DNA of 64,000 nucleotides from Pseudomonadota bacterium. Its GTDB lineage: Bacteria; Pseudomonadota; Gammaproteobacteria; Pseudomonadales; Azotimanducaceae. The translations under genes and the position numbers were made by a program. Below are positions 24,781 to 33,719 of the stretch, in pieces (position 1 is the stretch's first letter; the number at the start of each line of letters is the position of its first letter). Under the pieces are notes generated by a model. That model saw only the letters and a list, made by a program, of their open reading frames with translations. It was not told the origin of the DNA and did not search any database. The stretch lies in NCBI GenBank assembly GCA_027624035.1, contig JAQBUI010000006.1, positions 1 to 64,000 on the forward strand, read 5' to 3'.

Positions 24781-25989
24781 CTATACGGTCCCGTCGGACC
24801 GCAGACGGCCGCGTTCGCTGGCGGAATAGCCAAGTTCGGTCAGAATCTCGTCGGTATGCTGGCCGAGCAGAGGGGCGGCGGACCTGACGGCAGGGCCGTC
24901 ACTGTCTGCGACGTGGCCAGCGACAGCGACCGTGACGGATTCACCTGGATCGATGGGCGACGCCATGGTTCGAAACACCCCGCGGTCGTGAACGGCCGGG
25001 TCGCCTGCCACTTCGGGTACGGTTCGGATTTCCGCAACGGGTATTCCAGTCGCTGCAAGTTGTTTCATCCACTGGGCAGTCGTCTGATGGCGGAGCGCGT
25101 CACAAATCGCTTGGCGCACGAGGTCGGGGGCTGCCCGCCTGGATTCGTTGGACCGAAAATCGGGTTCACTAAGGAGGTGGCTTGTCCCCAGGGCACTGAA
25201 CAGCTGTTCCGCCTGCTTCTGCTGGATGACGGTGATCTGAATGTGTCCGTCCGCGGTGGGGAAGACGCCGGCCGTGGGCTGCCCGGTAGGCGAACCGTTG
25301 CCGATCAATCGTGGCTGCTGGCCCTGAACCAGGTAATTGTCGAACTGGGCCGCCTGCATCAGGATCGCGGTATCCAGCATGGCAACGTCCAGCCTCTGTC
25401 CTTCGCCCGTGGTCGCCTTGCGATACAACGATGCAGAAATGGCAAATGCGGCATTGATCGCCGTCGACATGTCTACTGCCATGAATCCGGCCCGGGTTGG
25501 GCCGCTTGCTTCATGCCCGGTGACTGACATCATCCCTGATGCCGCCTGAATCGCGGCGTCGTAGGCGGCGTCTGAAGCCCTTGGGCCAGCCTGGCCGTAG
25601 CCGGTGATGGAACAATAGATCAGGTCCGGCTTGATGGCCTTGAGGCGCTCGTAGTCGAGGCCATGTCGCGCCATGGTGCCGGAACGGAAATTCTCGACGA
25701 TGACGTCGGTGGTGGGCATCAGCCGATGCACGATGTCACGGGCTTCGGGCTGCTTCAGATTCAGCGTCAGGCTACGCTTGTTGACGTTCATGCCAAGAAA
25801 GGGCGGTGACATGTCCCGGTCGGGGCCTTCATTCATCAGCCGCCGGGTCTGATCGCCGCCGCCAGGTTGTTCAATCTTGATCACATCGGCACCGAGCAGC
25901 GCAAGTTGCATTACGCCAAACGGGCCTGAGAACACCTGGGAGAAGTCCAGAATCCGGACGCCATGAAAAGCCTGGGTCATTGTCGTCAA
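24781..25989 (-). CDS. CaiB/BaiF family III CoA-transferase
   Basis: A 402-residue CoA-transferase. The N-terminal VRILDFSQVFSGPFGVMQLA, then LGADVIKIEQPGGGD and NKRSLTLNLK are family signatures. SITGYGQAGP marks the CoA-binding loop, and the catalytic Asp is likely the one in AGFMAVDMST, by analogy with formyl-CoA transferase. It moves CoA between acids, here probably to activate a carboxylic acid for beta-oxidation; the substrate is unknown. It lies 87 bp downstream of an SDR gene on the same strand, separated by a hairpin and short direct repeats, so it is probably the second gene of a two-gene operon. Confidence 0.93.
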   Translation of the reverse strand: MTTMTQAFHGVRILDFSQVFSGPFGVMQLALLGADVIKIEQPGGGDQTRRLMNEGPDRDMSPPFLGMNVNKRSLTLNLKQPEARDIVHRLMPTTDVIVENFRSGTMARHGLDYERLKAIKPDLIYCSITGYGQAGPRASDAAYDAAIQAASGMMSVTGHEASGPTRAGFMAVDMSTAINAAFAISASLYRKATTGEGQRLDVAMLDTAILMQAAQFDNYLVQGQQPRLIGNGSPTGQPTAGVFPTADGHIQITVIQQKQAEQLFSALGTSHLLSEPDFRSNESRRAAPDLVRQAICDALRHQTTAQWMKQLAATGIPVAEIRTVPEVAGDPAVHDRGVFRTMASPIDPGESVTVAVAGHVADSDGPAVRSAAPLLGQHTDEILTELGYSASERGRLRSDGTV

Positions 25990-26003
25990 CCTGAAGATGT
26001 TAC

Positions 26004-26078
26004 CGGGTGGCCAGGATGGCCACCCGTAAGCTCCGGCCAGGAATCCCGCCAGGAAAGTTCCGGCCAGGGAAGTTTCCT
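26004..26078. repeat. Intercistronic hairpin plus short direct repeats
   Basis: CGGGTGGCC (26004-26012) and GGCCACCCG (26018-26026) form a perfect 9-bp stem with a 5-base loop. Next to it (26030-26078) the motif (G/C)GCCAGG(A/G)A recurs three times, twice followed by AGTT. There is no T-run on either strand, so it more likely tunes mRNA processing between the SDR and CoA-transferase genes than ends transcription. Confidence 0.5.
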
Positions 26079-26949
26079 AGTCTCGCCAGAATGTGGTCTT
26101 CATTGCGGCATCGGACATATCGAGGATCGCCTCGGCGTTGTCCAGCACATCCCGCTCGCTGAAGTCGGTACCAAGCTTGACCCCCCGGTTGGCGAACACC
26201 GCGTCGGACGCGAATCGACCGCCGGCAGCCTGAATGATCCGCCCGGTGGGCGCATCTTCCGAGGCCATGAACAACACCGCAGAAGCCACCAGCTTTGGAT
26301 GATTGGTGGGGTCCGGGTTGTCTGCATCAATGGTGCTGCCCGGGACGCTGGCAGTCATGCGGGTTGCTGCGCCGGGTGACAGGCAGTTCACCCGGATATT
26401 GTGCGATGCACCTTCGCGAGCCAGGTTATTCATCATTCCGACCATGCCCATCTTCGCCGCACCGTAGTTCGATTGCCCGAAGCTGCCCAGAATCCCTGAT
26501 ACGGAAGACGTAAAGATGACCCGGCCGTAGTTCTTTTCATACATGATAGGCCAGGCGTGCCAGGTGACATAGGCACTGCCATTCAGGTGCACGTTGATCA
26601 CGAGGTCCCATTCATCGAGGGTCATTTTCTTGAAGGACTTATCTCGCAGAATGCCCGCATTGTTCACCAGAATATCAACGGTTCCATAGGTATTGACGGC
26701 CGTTTCGACGATGCTTTTTGCGCCCGCCCGATCTGAGACAGATGCTTTGTTCGCGACTGCCTCCCCGCCTGAATCCTTGATTTCCTCGACGACCTGATCG
26801 GCCATATCACTCTTGCCGGAACCATCGACGCTGCCGCCGAGATCGTTCACAACGACTTTCGCACCATGCTTTGCCAGCAGCAGCGCATGCTCTTTGCCCA
26901 GGCCGCCACCGGCGCCAGTTACGATGGCAACTTTGCCCTCAACACTCAT
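26077..26949 (-). CDS. SDR, (3R)-hydroxyacyl-CoA dehydrogenase type (MFE-2-like)
   Basis: A 290-residue short-chain dehydrogenase: GAGGGLGKEHAL is the NAD-binding glycine loop, NNAG lies near residue 97, and the catalytic Ser-Tyr-Lys falls in SSVSG and YGAAK. The insertion VVNDLGGSVDGSGKS after the second strand is typical of the dehydrogenase unit of peroxisomal multifunctional enzyme 2 and its bacterial single-domain relatives, which oxidise (3R)-hydroxyacyl-CoAs. The ATG at 26949 with GGAG upstream is preferred over an in-frame extension. First of two minus-strand genes with a CoA-transferase; divergent from an acyl-CoA dehydrogenase gene, suggesting a joint beta-oxidation-like route. Confidence 0.9.
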   Translation of the reverse strand: MSVEGKVAIVTGAGGGLGKEHALLLAKHGAKVVVNDLGGSVDGSGKSDMADQVVEEIKDSGGEAVANKASVSDRAGAKSIVETAVNTYGTVDILVNNAGILRDKSFKKMTLDEWDLVINVHLNGSAYVTWHAWPIMYEKNYGRVIFTSSVSGILGSFGQSNYGAAKMGMVGMMNNLAREGASHNIRVNCLSPGAATRMTASVPGSTIDADNPDPTNHPKLVASAVLFMASEDAPTGRIIQAAGGRFASDAVFANRGVKLGTDFSERDVLDNAEAILDMSDAAMKTTFWRD

Positions 26950-27171
26950 CAGATAGTCTCCATTTCTTGTGCGTTCAGAATTTTCGAGGGCGGAATAAAC
27001 CATCTTTGGAGTTCGGGCGCAAGCGCACTACCCGGCGGGATTGGTCTATCAGTGAGGGTGAGACCCGGGCACAAGACTGGGTGATGACCGGAATGCGGAC
27101 GTTGACGCTGGCGCCGGAAGTGACGATCATGGCGCGGCCTGAATTAGGAAAACTACCGAGGAGGAATGGAA

Positions 27172-28419
27172 ATGCCAGATTTGGCAAACGATCTTAACAA
27201 CCTGGTGATGTCGGAGGCAGCACAGCCTCTGCTCGATCGGGTCAAGAAGCACATCGACGAGAATGTCGAGCCCATTGTGGACGAGTTCTATGGGCTCAAT
27301 GCGGAGAAGGATGATCCATGGACCTGGCATCCCCGACAGCTCGAACTGCTCGACGGTGCCAAGCAGAAAGCCAAGGAGAGTGGGCTGTGGAACTTCTTTC
27401 TGCCGGACGCGGAAACGGGCGAGGGCCTGAAGAACCTGGACTATGCCTACATTGCTGCCGAACTGGGCCGTTATCCCCTGGCCTCGGAGACGTTAAACTG
27501 CAGCGCGCCCGACACCGGCAACATGGAAGTGCTGGAGCGGGTGGGTACGCCGGAACAGAAAGAAAAGTGGCTGAAACCCCTGCTCAACGGTGAAATTCGC
27601 TCTGCGTTTGCCATGACCGAGCCCGCCCTGCCTTCGTCAGATGCGAAGAACATCAGCACCCGTGCCGAGCTCGATGGCGATGACTGGGTGATCAACGGCG
27701 AGAAATATTACATATCCGGGGCCGGCGATCCCCGCTGCAAGATCATGATTACCATGGTCAAGACCAGCCCGGATGCGCCGCCCAGCCGGCAGCAATCGCA
27801 GATTCTTGTGCCAACGGACGCCCCGGGCGTGAAGATCCTTGGTCCGATGCATGTGTTCGGCGCGGACGATGCGCCCCATGGGCATATGCACATCAAGTTC
27901 GACAATGTGCGGGTCCCCAAGGAAAACATCCTGCTCGGTGAGGGTCGTGGTTTTGAGATCAGCCAGGTGCGGCTTGGCCCCGGGCGAATTCATCACTGCA
28001 TGCGGTCTATCGGCCAGGCGGAAAAGGCTCTGGAACTGATGGTCAAACGAGCCGCCAGTCGGGAGGCCTTCGGCAAGCCCATCGTCAAACTGGGCAAGAA
28101 CCTGGAAGTCGTGTCACGGGCTCGAATCGACATCGACGCCTGTCGCCTGATGGTGCTGCGTGCCGCCAAGGCTATGGACGTACTGGGGAACAAGGAAGCC
28201 CGGGTGTATGTCAGTGGTGTCAAGGCGATGGTGCCGGAAATTACCTGCAGGATCATCGACCAGGCGATTCAGATGCACGGTGCCACCGGCGTTTCGCAGT
28301 GGACGCCCCTTGCGGGCATGTATACCGGACAGCGTACTCTGCGTCTGGCAGATGGCCCTGATGAGGTCCATCACATGGTGGTCGGCCGCGCCGAGGTCCA
28401 GAAGTACGGCCTCTGGTAG
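27172..28419 (+). CDS. Acyl-CoA dehydrogenase, ACAD10/11-like
   Basis: A 415-residue FAD enzyme with the complete acyl-CoA dehydrogenase fold: the N-terminal helical domain to about 130, AFAMTEPALPSSDA as the FAD/substrate strand, and the C-terminal domain with QMHGATGVS. The C-terminal active-site segment is LADGPDEVHH, the type seen in long-chain and ACAD10/11 proteins, where this Glu is the likely base. The frame opens at 27166, but GAGGAGGA sits only just ahead of that ATG and is ideally placed for the ATG at 27172. It introduces a double bond into an acyl-CoA; substrate unknown. A strong hairpin follows the stop. Confidence 0.93.
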   Translation: MPDLANDLNNLVMSEAAQPLLDRVKKHIDENVEPIVDEFYGLNAEKDDPWTWHPRQLELLDGAKQKAKESGLWNFFLPDAETGEGLKNLDYAYIAAELGRYPLASETLNCSAPDTGNMEVLERVGTPEQKEKWLKPLLNGEIRSAFAMTEPALPSSDAKNISTRAELDGDDWVINGEKYYISGAGDPRCKIMITMVKTSPDAPPSRQQSQILVPTDAPGVKILGPMHVFGADDAPHGHMHIKFDNVRVPKENILLGEGRGFEISQVRLGPGRIHHCMRSIGQAEKALELMVKRAASREAFGKPIVKLGKNLEVVSRARIDIDACRLMVLRAAKAMDVLGNKEARVYVSGVKAMVPEITCRIIDQAIQMHGATGVSQWTPLAGMYTGQRTLRLADGPDEVHHMVVGRAEVQKYGLW

Positions 28420-28436
28420 GCTGCTCGCGCACTTTC

Positions 28437-28462
28437 GGCGGAGTCCGTTCTCGGGCTCCGCC
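28437..28462. terminator. Bidirectional terminator-like hairpin
   Basis: GGCGGAG-T-CCG and CGG-G-CTCCGCC form a 10-bp stem with one internal mismatch and a TTCT loop, between the convergent dehydrogenase (ends 28419) and DUF5916 gene (ends 28482). No T-run follows. Confidence 0.5.
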
Positions 28463-28481
28463 CGGTGGTGCTTCCCGATTC

Positions 28482-30866
28482 TCATGACCCCAGCCGATAT
28501 CGAAGTTTGGCGACCAGGATGCGCTGGTCCGGGTCGCGCAGCGCTTCGCTGAACAGGGCGGCGTAGCCATCATCTATGGAGGGGGCATCAGCGTCGCCCC
28601 CGTGGCTGTAGACCACCCACAAGTCCGACAATGGGGCGATCTGCCAGCGGTAACGAACCTGCATGGTGAGGCTGCTGATGGCAAAGCCTTCCCGGGGCTG
28701 TGCAGGTGCGCGGCCCAGCCGGCTGAGCCCGCCATCGGCGAGCAGCTTCCAGTACTCAAACTCAACGGCCTTCAGGCCCACCCACTGCAGTTCAAGCGAC
28801 AGTTGTTGGCGGGCGGAGAGGAACGAGTCAAACCGCAGGCGGGGTCGCAGCTGGCGATATTCGTAGCTGGTAAACCTGTCATCGCCACTGTACAGGAGCC
28901 ATTCATCCTGGGCATTGTAGTCAAGCTGCAGATTGAGATTGATGTAGTCATTGGGACGCCAGACGAGCTGCCCCGAAACGCCCTCTGACAGACCAAACCG
29001 GCGATCCTGACTGAGGTTGGCGCTGGCCGCGAAAACCAGCGGCCGGCCCCAGTCGCCTGCCCAATTCAGCCTTATTCCGACTTTTGGCTCGCGCCGAAAC
29101 GATCCGTCGCCGAAGGCATTGCGGTCATCCCACGCGCCTGGATTGAAGCTGAAGCTGGCGTTGATGCTGGTGTTATTGCGAAAGACCCAGCCTCGCGACA
29201 CACCGAGGCCGGCACCAATCATGCGCTCGTCATTGTTCCAGTTGCCGTTCAGGTTCAGGCTGGTATTGACCTGGCGAAAGCGTCCCGCTTCCCGGTTGGC
29301 GTTGTGCGAGTAGCTGTAGAAGGCATGAATGAGGTCGTTGCGATTGAGAAAGCCAAGGTCATTGGTGTCCAGATGGCGGTCAGTCTGGCCGATGCTGAGG
29401 CCGTGGCGGCTCCCTTGCCTGGGAGCAATGTTGAAGTGCACTGAGCCTCCAATCCCAGTTTCATTGTGCTGGTCCGGGCTCTGTGCATCTTCATTGATGT
29501 GGCTGAGTGCCAGCAACCCCGTGACCCTCAGCTTGCCGTCCGGACTCTGATAGGTGGCGTCGTATCCCTGGGTCAGCGCACGTCGGTTCGGGTGGTCCGT
29601 GATGGTGCCGAGCCAGCCAATCGAGCGCCGCGCATCACCACCGGATTGATCTCTTGCGACGCGCACGGCCACGAACTCACGGCCAGGCAAGATCACTTTG
29701 CCGCCACCTGAGAGCTTCACATCGGTGTCGCCCTCGGCTGCGGCAAGGACCCCGTAGCGCCATGGTCCACTCTGGCCAGCTACCTTGACGGCGCCCAGCA
29801 GGTCGACTGGCGCGCCGACACTGCCTGCTTCAAAAGACACCCCGGGCCGGTCATCAGGTGCCCCTCTGCGGGAGGATATGCTGCTGCCAATGCGTCTGGT
29901 ATGCAACAGTGGTGACGTATTGCCGACCCCCCAACGAAATAAATCCTGATTCTCCAGGAAGAACAGGCGCTTTTCCGGAAAGAACGTCTCGAAAGCCGTG
30001 AAGTTGACCACGATGTTGTCGGATTCCACGTGTCCGAAGTCCGGGTTCAGGGTCGCACTCAGCTGCAGTGACGTGGCAGGACGCCAGAACAGATCGACGC
30101 CAGCGTTCGTGTCCGATGTGGCGGCCTCGGCATCGTAGGTCGCGGCGAGATACGGGTAGACGCTGTATTGCTGGGTCGGATTAACGCCGGTCAGTTTGAT
30201 AGTGCGCAGCGCCGACATGTACCTCGGCTGCGTGGGGGGCAGGTAGGGCATGCTCCATACTTCATTTGCCTTGCCCAGATAGCGGTGAATCGAAATGCCC
30301 ATCTGACGAACGCCATCAGCCGACTTCGGCATGCTCATCATCGACCAGGGGAGGAACATTTCAGCCGTCCAGCCATCCGCCACCACCTGGGTTGCCCCCT
30401 GCCATGGACCATCCCAGTTCTTCTCGAACCAGCGTTCGGGCAATGCGATGCCATCTCCAAGCGCGTCACCGAGGCTGACTCCGAACCAGTAGCCGTAGAG
30501 CCCCTCGCCGGAGCTGTCGATAACCAGTTCGACGCCGTCGCGGCTGGCGAAACTGTCTCTGGAGGTGATTCTGGCCAACAGGGAATCGGCTGGCTGTTCG
30601 TTCCAGAACGCCACGTAGAGCCCCTGTTCGGACTGGATGAAGCGCACCCGGGTCTGCCAGCGGCCCGGTTCGCCGGAATCGGGAAATGTCGAGGCAAGTC
30701 CGCCATGGAAGGGCGCTCGATTCCAGATGGCTTCCCTGATCGCACCATCGATCTTGATGTCGATCTCTGCCTCAGGAAAATAGGGGACGTCGATGGCTGC
30801 CTGGTCATCGGCAAACACCGTCGTGACACAGCACAGCAGCATCAATATCTGTAGGAAAAGGTACAT
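28482..30866 (-). CDS. Exported DUF5916 / carbohydrate-binding-9-like outer-membrane beta-barrel protein
   Basis: A 794-residue protein with a signal peptide (residues 1-19, MYLFLQILMLLCCVTTVFA). A CBM9-like domain follows at about 25-230 (EIDIKIDGAIREAIWNRA, then GVELVIDSSGEG). The C-terminal DUF5916 region is rich in alternating aromatic strands of an outer-membrane barrel and contains FETFFPEKRLFFLENQDLF, the family landmark. It ends in RLGS rather than an aromatic residue. The function of DUF5916 proteins is not known to me; binding or passage of a sugar- or lipid-like ligand is speculation. It stands alone on the minus strand, convergent with the dehydrogenase. Confidence 0.88.
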   Translation of the reverse strand: MYLFLQILMLLCCVTTVFADDQAAIDVPYFPEAEIDIKIDGAIREAIWNRAPFHGGLASTFPDSGEPGRWQTRVRFIQSEQGLYVAFWNEQPADSLLARITSRDSFASRDGVELVIDSSGEGLYGYWFGVSLGDALGDGIALPERWFEKNWDGPWQGATQVVADGWTAEMFLPWSMMSMPKSADGVRQMGISIHRYLGKANEVWSMPYLPPTQPRYMSALRTIKLTGVNPTQQYSVYPYLAATYDAEAATSDTNAGVDLFWRPATSLQLSATLNPDFGHVESDNIVVNFTAFETFFPEKRLFFLENQDLFRWGVGNTSPLLHTRRIGSSISSRRGAPDDRPGVSFEAGSVGAPVDLLGAVKVAGQSGPWRYGVLAAAEGDTDVKLSGGGKVILPGREFVAVRVARDQSGGDARRSIGWLGTITDHPNRRALTQGYDATYQSPDGKLRVTGLLALSHINEDAQSPDQHNETGIGGSVHFNIAPRQGSRHGLSIGQTDRHLDTNDLGFLNRNDLIHAFYSYSHNANREAGRFRQVNTSLNLNGNWNNDERMIGAGLGVSRGWVFRNNTSINASFSFNPGAWDDRNAFGDGSFRREPKVGIRLNWAGDWGRPLVFAASANLSQDRRFGLSEGVSGQLVWRPNDYINLNLQLDYNAQDEWLLYSGDDRFTSYEYRQLRPRLRFDSFLSARQQLSLELQWVGLKAVEFEYWKLLADGGLSRLGRAPAQPREGFAISSLTMQVRYRWQIAPLSDLWVVYSHGGDADAPSIDDGYAALFSEALRDPDQRILVAKLRYRLGS

Positions 30867-31015
30867 GGTGGCATCCCCCCGCGGCGCTCATCATATGGCC
30901 CATGACGGCGCGCGTCGACCGCTGCGGCCGCTGACAGTTGCGGCGAACCCCGTCACCTCGGTGCCCGGGCGACTCGACGACCTTCGGACCTGGTCACCAT
31001 TGGAACAGAGGTTCT

Positions 31016-31792
31016 CTACCCTAACTGGAGTTCGACCTGACCAAGATGGTCCATGCTGAGCACCACCAGGTCACCGGCGGTGACGGGAGTCGGTGGGATC
31101 ATGCTGCCTGTGATGACGATGTCTCCTCTGGTCAGTTTGTGGCCTCGTTTCGACAGCGCTTTTGCGAGCCAGACCAGGGGCCGGACTGGATGTCCGGCCA
31201 CGTCCCGACCGTGTCCTTCACCCACTGTGGTTCCGTTGATCTGCAGTACTGCGCGGCTGCCCGGAAGGTCAAGGGCCCGCCACTCGCTGATGGCTGACCC
31301 GATGACCGCGCCGGCATTGCTCACGTTCATGGCGATGGACTGAACCAGGCTTCGGGGCCCGTCAAAGGGGCGCCGGTTGACCAGTTCAAAGGCAATCATG
31401 ATGTTGCTGACCGCGTCAAAGACGGCTTGCTCGGTCAGATCACCCGGTGGCAGATCGTGGCCAATGCGGAGTGCGACCTCACATTCGACTTCCAGGCCCG
31501 GATGGTCGGAAGCACGAAGCGTTGTCGGCGACGCCAGAATTTGCCGGGACAGCATTCGACCGAAGGCAGGTTCGCTGGCGCCGAGGCGTTGCTGCATGAC
31601 CGGGGTCGTGTAGGCAATCTTGTATCCGCCGAAGGCGCTTTCACTGCCGGCCAGCAGCCGGGTATAGACATCCTGGACAGCGTAGGCGTCATCCAGTGTG
31701 ACAGGCGCATACTGGCTGGTCATCACCGAGAACACCTCACCATTTTGATGCTGTTGGTAAAGCAGTTGACCGGCTCTGTCGGCGCTATTCAT
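31016..31792 (-). CDS. 2-keto-4-pentenoate hydratase/fumarylacetoacetase-fold protein (MhpD-like)
   Basis: A 258-residue protein of the MhpD hydratase/4-oxalocrotonate decarboxylase group: YAVQDVYTRLL, then GLEVECEVALRIG with the metal-binding Glu pair, AFELVNRRPF and GDIVITGSMIPPTPV near the end. By family it handles a 2-keto-4-enoate from aromatic or ring cleavage with Mg2+. No ring-cleavage dioxygenase is close, so its pathway is unclear. The frame can start at TTG 31828; the ATG at 31792 begins where family homology begins, but neither has a clear ribosome site. Likely third gene of an SDR-crotonase-hydratase operon. A broken homologue lies at 1-478. Confidence 0.87.
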   Translation of the reverse strand: MNSADRAGQLLYQQHQNGEVFSVMTSQYAPVTLDDAYAVQDVYTRLLAGSESAFGGYKIAYTTPVMQQRLGASEPAFGRMLSRQILASPTTLRASDHPGLEVECEVALRIGHDLPPGDLTEQAVFDAVSNIMIAFELVNRRPFDGPRSLVQSIAMNVSNAGAVIGSAISEWRALDLPGSRAVLQINGTTVGEGHGRDVAGHPVRPLVWLAKALSKRGHKLTRGDIVITGSMIPPTPVTAGDLVVLSMDHLGQVELQLG

Positions 31793-31880
31793 GGGAGGCA
31801 GGACGACTTTGGCGGTGGCCAGGGGCAATCGATGATGATGAATCGATCACCCCTGGACAGGGATCGGCCTGACCCGGAGG

Positions 31881-32654
31881 TTACTTGCCTTTCCAGTTGG
31901 GGGGCCGCTTTTCAGAGAAGGCCTTCGGGCCCTCAATGAAGTCTTCGCTGGTGGTCATGGCGCGAACTGAGTCGTAATGGGCTTCCATGGATTCGCGAAG
32001 TGAGGCGGAGTCCAGACTGCGATACACCACATCCTTGCTTGCCCGAATAGACAGTGGCGCACAGGCGGTAATCATATGAGCCCACTCGATGGTACGCTCC
32101 ATCAGTTCATCATGGGGTACGACGTCATTGACGAAGCCGAGTTCCTTGCCTTCTTCAGCCGGAACATGGCGACCGGTCAGGATCATTCCCAGGGCGCGCT
32201 TGGCACCGATCTGGCGGGGCAGACGATTCAGGCCTCCCGCGAGGGCAGCAAGACCCACCTTCGGTTCCGGCAGCGCAAACCTGGCCTGGTCAGAGGCAAT
32301 GATCAGGTCACAGGACAGCGCGATTTCGAAACCGCCACCCATGGCGACGCCATTGACCGCAGCAATCACGGGTTTCTGGAGATCCCAGCGGGATGAAAGG
32401 CCACCGAAGCCTTTTGGCGTGGCCATACGTTCACCGCCCTCGGCCTGATAGCGCAGGTCGTTGCCCGCGCTGAAGCCACGGCCCTCACCGGTGATGATGG
32501 CAACCCACATGTCATCGTCTGCCGCAAAGTCATCAAAGACTTGCCCGAGTTCGGCATTTCCCGGGGGATGCAGTGCGTTCAGGCGATCCGGACGGTTGAT
32601 GGTGACGATCATGATGTGATCATCCCGCTTTTCTACTTTACAAAATTCTGGCAT
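31881..32654 (-). CDS. Enoyl-CoA hydratase/isomerase (crotonase) family protein
   Basis: A 257-residue crotonase. The oxyanion-hole segments are FSAGNDLRY (residues about 61-69) and NGVAMGGGFEIALSCDL. In the second helix the usual catalytic Glu appears in ALPEPKVGLAALAGG (Glu after LP), followed by a region where a second Glu would sit but is replaced by a hydrophobic stretch, a common variation. It would add water to, or isomerise, a 2-enoyl-CoA. It lies between an SDR gene (51 bp upstream) and an MhpD-like gene on the same strand, forming a plausible three-gene catabolic unit. Confidence 0.92.
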   Translation of the reverse strand: MPEFCKVEKRDDHIMIVTINRPDRLNALHPPGNAELGQVFDDFAADDDMWVAIITGEGRGFSAGNDLRYQAEGGERMATPKGFGGLSSRWDLQKPVIAAVNGVAMGGGFEIALSCDLIIASDQARFALPEPKVGLAALAGGLNRLPRQIGAKRALGMILTGRHVPAEEGKELGFVNDVVPHDELMERTIEWAHMITACAPLSIRASKDVVYRSLDSASLRESMEAHYDSVRAMTTSEDFIEGPKAFSEKRPPNWKGK

Positions 32655-32705
32655 GGCTCTGGTCCTCTTGATTGATATTGATCGAATGTGGCGAGGGAAT
32701 CCTCC

Positions 32706-33488
32706 CTAGCGCCACATGTTGGTTCCGCCGCAGACGGTCATCGCCTGGCCGGTGATATAGCCACTGGCTGCGTCAGACGCCAGGAACACGGCCAGCCCTT
32801 TCAGGTCGTCGGCTTCTCCCAGTCGACGCAGCGGTGTTGCCTCGTTCGCCCGTCGTTCGCCCTCGGGGTTGTCCCACAATGCGGCCGCAAAATCGGTCTT
32901 GATCAGCCCGGGGCAGATGGCGTTGACACGAATGCCCTTTGGGCCCAGTTCAGCCGCAAGGTTCCGTACCAGTGCAATATCGGCAAGCTTGGAGATGTTA
33001 TAGGTGCCGAGTACTTCGGACGGGCCGAAGGCGCCGGTGCTTGCGGTGATCATCATGGAACCCGAGCCGCTCGCGATCATGTCCGGTGCCACCATCTGGC
33101 ACAGCCAGTGGTTGGATTTCACATTGCTCGCCATGATCTTGTCGAAGGCAGAATCCGGGATCTCTGACATTGGTCCATAAAACGGGTTGACGCCCGCATT
33201 TCCAATCAGGATGTCGATGGGCCCCAGTCGCTTGTGGGTTTCGTCCACCAGTTCCTGCAACTGCTCTTTGTAACCGATGTTGCAGGCCACTGCGATGGCG
33301 CTGCCGGCCCCACACTTGTCGTTGATTTCAGCCGCGGTCTGTTCGCACTGATCCAGCTTTCGGCTGGAAATAACCACCCGGGCGCCATGTTCGGCCAGGC
33401 CCTCGGCCATCGACTTGCCCATGCCCTTGCTGGCACCAGTCAACAGGGCGATCTTGCCTGTCAGATCGAATAAGTCCGTCTTAACCAT
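32706..33488 (-). CDS. Short-chain dehydrogenase/reductase
   Basis: A 260-residue classical SDR: GASKGMGKSMAE (NAD(P)-binding loop, about residues 18-29), GNAGVN replacing the usual NNAG, and the catalytic Tyr-Lys in YNISK after TASTGAFG. The C-terminal VNAICPGLIKTDF and DAASGYITGQ are typical of the beta-ketoacyl reductase-like subgroup. The substrate is unknown. The ATG at 33488 gives the normal N-terminus; the frame runs 17 codons further without support. First gene of the SDR-crotonase-hydratase group; about 230 bp separates it from the divergent RraA-family gene. Confidence 0.92.
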   Translation of the reverse strand: MVKTDLFDLTGKIALLTGASKGMGKSMAEGLAEHGARVVISSRKLDQCEQTAAEINDKCGAGSAIAVACNIGYKEQLQELVDETHKRLGPIDILIGNAGVNPFYGPMSEIPDSAFDKIMASNVKSNHWLCQMVAPDMIASGSGSMMITASTGAFGPSEVLGTYNISKLADIALVRNLAAELGPKGIRVNAICPGLIKTDFAAALWDNPEGERRANEATPLRRLGEADDLKGLAVFLASDAASGYITGQAMTVCGGTNMWR

Positions 33489-33719
33489 AAATTCTTCACA
33501 CACTGCAAAAGTTGAGGCACGACAATAAGGAATCGCCATGCATCGTGCAACTATCGGCTGTACCCGCTTGCATTTTCCGGCGTTCTCCGCGGCACGCCCG
33601 CGTCACCTCGACACAACGGTCAGCGGGCCTTTGCGGTCAGCATCTGTTCAGCAGCCTTGATTCCCCGCACCCAATGGCCAGATAATCAGCCCTCAAAAAA
33701 TTCCGTAGCGGAGAAGCAG

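Noticed and set aside
33600-33665. Short minus-strand peptide GHWVRGIKAAEQMLTAKAR that looks like a protein C-terminus
   Set aside because: Only about 20 codons with no upstream continuation; too short to assign, although it could be another gene scrap.
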